NCBI RefSeq assembly: GCF_000633595.2
Contig: NZ_JIBU02000012.1
Coordinates: 1,561 to 65,463, forward strand
Direction of reading: 5' to 3'
DNA from: Clostridium drakei
Lineage (GTDB): Bacteria; Bacillota; Clostridia; Clostridiales; Clostridiaceae
Length of the DNA stretch: 63,903 bases
The position numbers and the translations under genes are program-made. The notes beneath the pieces were generated by a model. It had not been told where the DNA came from and did no database searches. It worked only from the letters and a program-made list of their open reading frames with translations. Positions 63,728 through 63,903 of this stretch are shown here, piece after piece. Each line of letters starts with the position of its first letter. Position 1 is the first letter of the stretch.

Positions 63728-63903
63728 ATAAAGCTCATAATTTAAAAGTTTATATAATAAGCACATTGCGACGTAAGAGTGCAGTGGAAGTTTGGATTTT
63801 AACTTTTACTCCGTGATATATGGTAAGTGGTTCATCACTGCTAAATGTTTTAATTATTCTAAAGCTTGAAGATTTGGAAAACCTAAGAACTTTGTCAAAC
63901 TCG
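63728..63903. other. Intergenic end of window, with a repeat-like motif
   Basis: Part of it (about 63760-63798, minus strand) resembles 43873-43910 on the plus strand. No gene can be supported before the window ends. Confidence 0.4.

Overview
The window is AT-rich Gram-positive DNA with strong Shine-Dalgarno sites (AGGAGG-type), frequent GTG/TTG starts, hairpin-plus-T-tract terminators and several RNA leaders. Gene content (class I ketol-acid reductoisomerase, T-box and lysine riboswitches, EFR1-type ferredoxins, BlaI/BlaR1-like pair, VanW protein) fits an anaerobic Clostridium (Clostridiaceae). Species cannot be fixed from sequence alone. No rRNA, tRNA, CRISPR array, prophage or transposase gene was seen.

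Layout. 1-3700: a MarR regulator, then an operator-controlled operon of a lone SdhB-type [2Fe-2S] protein, a small ATC-hydrolase-like protein and a fumarate-reductase-like flavoprotein. 3700-9500: small accessory genes (ABM monooxygenase, YeiL-type Crp/Fnr, methyltransferase, Lrp, MBL hydrolase) and a TetR / EFR1 ferredoxin / QueG-like iron-sulfur cluster. 9900-11700: larC (short form) and larE. 11800-19100: DMT exporter, CmpB-like membrane protein, guanine riboswitch with xpt, a stand-alone DapB paralogue, and an asparaginase / Lrp / aspartate 4-decarboxylase set that would take asparagine to aspartate to alanine. 19250-28200: branched-chain amino acid operon with two tandem T-boxes, two tandem copies of an unrecognised 50-residue small protein gene, then ilvC-leuA-leuC-leuD-leuB-ilvB-ilvN; ilvN appears to start at ATA or ATT. 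28300-38100: GT39 glycosyltransferase, SNF2 helicase + SWIM protein, BlaI/BlaR1-like pair with BlaI-type operators and an unusual sensor domain, VanW protein. 38100-46000: PfpI/LysR, GNAT, YciI, nitroreductase, MocR regulator, HutD, glycosyltransferase, TrhA. 46380-52260: two tandem lysine riboswitches and lysA-lysC-asd-dapA-dapB, followed by an opposing lrp-lysE pair. 53600-58050: TetR-controlled efflux operon with two HlyD-like adaptors and a DHA2 pump. 58100-63900: unknown protein, DUF975 protein and a large secreted M16C peptidase.

How it works together. Much of the window handles the aspartate and branched-chain amino acid families: lysine and leucine/valine synthesis are each gated by a doubled RNA sensor, while lysine export and asparagine/aspartate breakdown sit beside Lrp-type regulators. 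The least explained items are the duplicated small ORFs in the leu operon, the MarR-linked flavoprotein operon, the apparently LarC2-less lar pair and the BlaR1-like protein with an FG-GAP/TPR-like exterior.
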